Positions 63,219-64,000 of a stretch of 64,000 bases of DNA are shown in pieces. Made by a program: the position numbers and the translations under genes. How positions within the stretch are numbered: position 1 is the stretch's first letter; every line of letters begins with the position of its first letter. Source of the DNA: Actinophytocola sp963825445 (lineage in GTDB: Bacteria > Actinomycetota > Actinomycetes > Mycobacteriales > Pseudonocardiaceae); NCBI GenBank assembly GCA_963825445.1, contig CAWGTM010000010.1:124001-188000 (forward strand). The letters are read 5' to 3'. The notes beneath the pieces were generated by a model. It ran no database searches. It saw only the letters and a list, made by a program, of their open reading frames with translations, and had not been told where the DNA came from.

Positions 63219-64000
63219 CCCAACAAGGACGGCGTCCGGCGAGGTTCTCGCGACCGAGGTCGCCGCACCCGCCGAAGCAGCGCTCGGGACCGAGCAGGCC
63301 GCCGGTCGACGACCCGGCCCGCCAGGCCGCGCTCGACACGCTGCGGGAGGTGCGGGCGCGCGACGCCTACGCCAACCTGTTGCTGCCCCAGATCCTGCGC
63401 GAACGGCGGATCACCGGCCGCGACGCCGCGCTCGCCACCGAGTTGGCCTACGGCGCGTGCCGGTTCATCGGCCTGCTCGACCAGGTGCTCGACGCCTGCA
63501 TCGAGCGGCCGCTCGCCAAGGTCGAACCCGGACTGCTCGACGTGTTGCGCCTGGGTTGCTACCAGCTGCTGCGTACCCGGATCCCGCAGCACGCGGCTGT
63601 CGCGTCCACAGTGGACCTGGTGCGGTCCGAGCAGGGCTCGCGGGCCAGCGGGTTCGTGAACGCCGTGCTGCGCAAGGTGTCCGAGTTGGACGAGGACGCG
63701 TGGATGGCTCGATTGGCGCCCGATCCCTCCACGGACGCGATCGGCAACGTGGCCATGCGTTCGGCCCACCCGCGGTGGGTGGCGCGGGCGTTCGCCGACG
63801 CGCTCGGCGACACGGGCGAGGAACTGAAGGCCGCGCTCGACGCGGACAACGAGCGGCCGGCCGTGCACCTGGTGGCGCGGCCCGGCGAGATCACGGCCGA
63901 GGAGCTGGCCGCCATGACCGGCGGTGAGGTCGCGCCGTACTCGCCGTACGGGGTGCGTCTCGAGGCCGGCGCCGGCGACCCGGGCGGGCTCGAGCCGGTG
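63215..64000 (+). CDS. rsmB: 16S rRNA m5C967 methyltransferase RsmB (3' end outside window)
   Basis: First 262 residues. A basic disordered start (TQQGRRPARFSRPRSPHPPK) is followed by the NusB-like RNA-binding domain (ARDAYANLLLPQILRERRIT, VLRLGCYQLLRTRIPQHAAV, SGFVNAVLRKVSE) and the beginning of the methyltransferase linker (HPRWVARAFADALG). SAM-binding and catalytic Cys motifs lie beyond 64000. GTG 63215 overlaps fmt stop. Confidence 0.95.
   Translation, partial: MTQQGRRPARFSRPRSPHPPKQRSGPSRPPVDDPARQAALDTLREVRARDAYANLLLPQILRERRITGRDAALATELAYGACRFIGLLDQVLDACIERPLAKVEPGLLDVLRLGCYQLLRTRIPQHAAVASTVDLVRSEQGSRASGFVNAVLRKVSELDEDAWMARLAPDPSTDAIGNVAMRSAHPRWVARAFADALGDTGEELKAALDADNERPAVHLVARPGEITAEELAAMTGGEVAPYSPYGVRLEAGAGDPGGLEPV

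Overview
The window is high-GC actinobacterial chromosome, most like the order Pseudonocardiales (Saccharothrix/Lentzea/Actinosynnema type; the genus is a guess). Evidence: the bldD and pyr order, the actinobacterial-type IHF gene mihF, a PriA without a visible Walker A motif, many GTG starts and apparently leaderless genes, DUF397/XRE pairs, and a perfect actinobacterial LexA box. Core gene order alaS-ruvX-mltG-aroE-aroC-aroK-aroB-aroQ-pepQ-efp-nusB-bldD-pyrR-pyrB-pyrC-carA-carB-pyrF-mihF-rpoZ-coaBC-metK-priA-def-fmt-rsmB is the conserved chromosomal backbone of this group.

Layout. 0-8 kb: end of a PQQ cluster (pqqE, pqqB), idi, pnuC, a frameshifted SRPBCC gene, two VOC genes, and a LexA-box-controlled radical SAM gene of the Rv2578c family split by an intein at a cluster-binding Cys. 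8-19 kb: aspS, DUF389, APH-like kinase, SGNH hydrolase, two arrays of degenerate 22-bp repeats, ankyrin protein, rarA, an oxidoreductase remnant, XRE+DUF397. 19-37 kb: alaS to nusB, the shikimate pathway (aroE, C, K, B, Q) interrupted by accessory genes (A24 peptidase, HTH_42 protein, secreted alpha/beta hydrolase, rhodanese, TetR). 37-48 kb: a frameshifted EamA transporter, bldD (c-di-GMP motif intact, BldD box in its own promoter), then the overlapping pyrR-B-C-carA-carB-pyrF operon behind a PyrR-type RNA leader.

48-54 kb is the most unusual part. Between mihF and rpoZ, where Mycobacterium and Streptomyces carry gmk, there is instead a nucleotide-themed island: a PfkB kinase, a short divergent class II ribonucleotide reductase-like protein lacking the active-site Asn and C-terminal redox cysteines, an NTP_transf_6 nucleotidyltransferase overlapping a two-TM protein that resembles the SMODS-associated NUDIX (CBASS Cap16-type) effectors, and an archaeal-type CMP kinase-like protein. 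Two exact-register 21-bp repeat arrays lie inside it. It is a candidate for an undescribed nucleotide-signalling or defence system.

54-64 kb returns to housekeeping (rpoZ, coaBC, metK, priA, def, fmt, start of rsmB), with a YezG-like gene, a 36-residue membrane protein and an ECF sigma/TM partner pair on the opposite strand. At least two otherwise intact genes carry single-base frameshifts (near 3046 and 38445); real decay and sequence error cannot be separated here.
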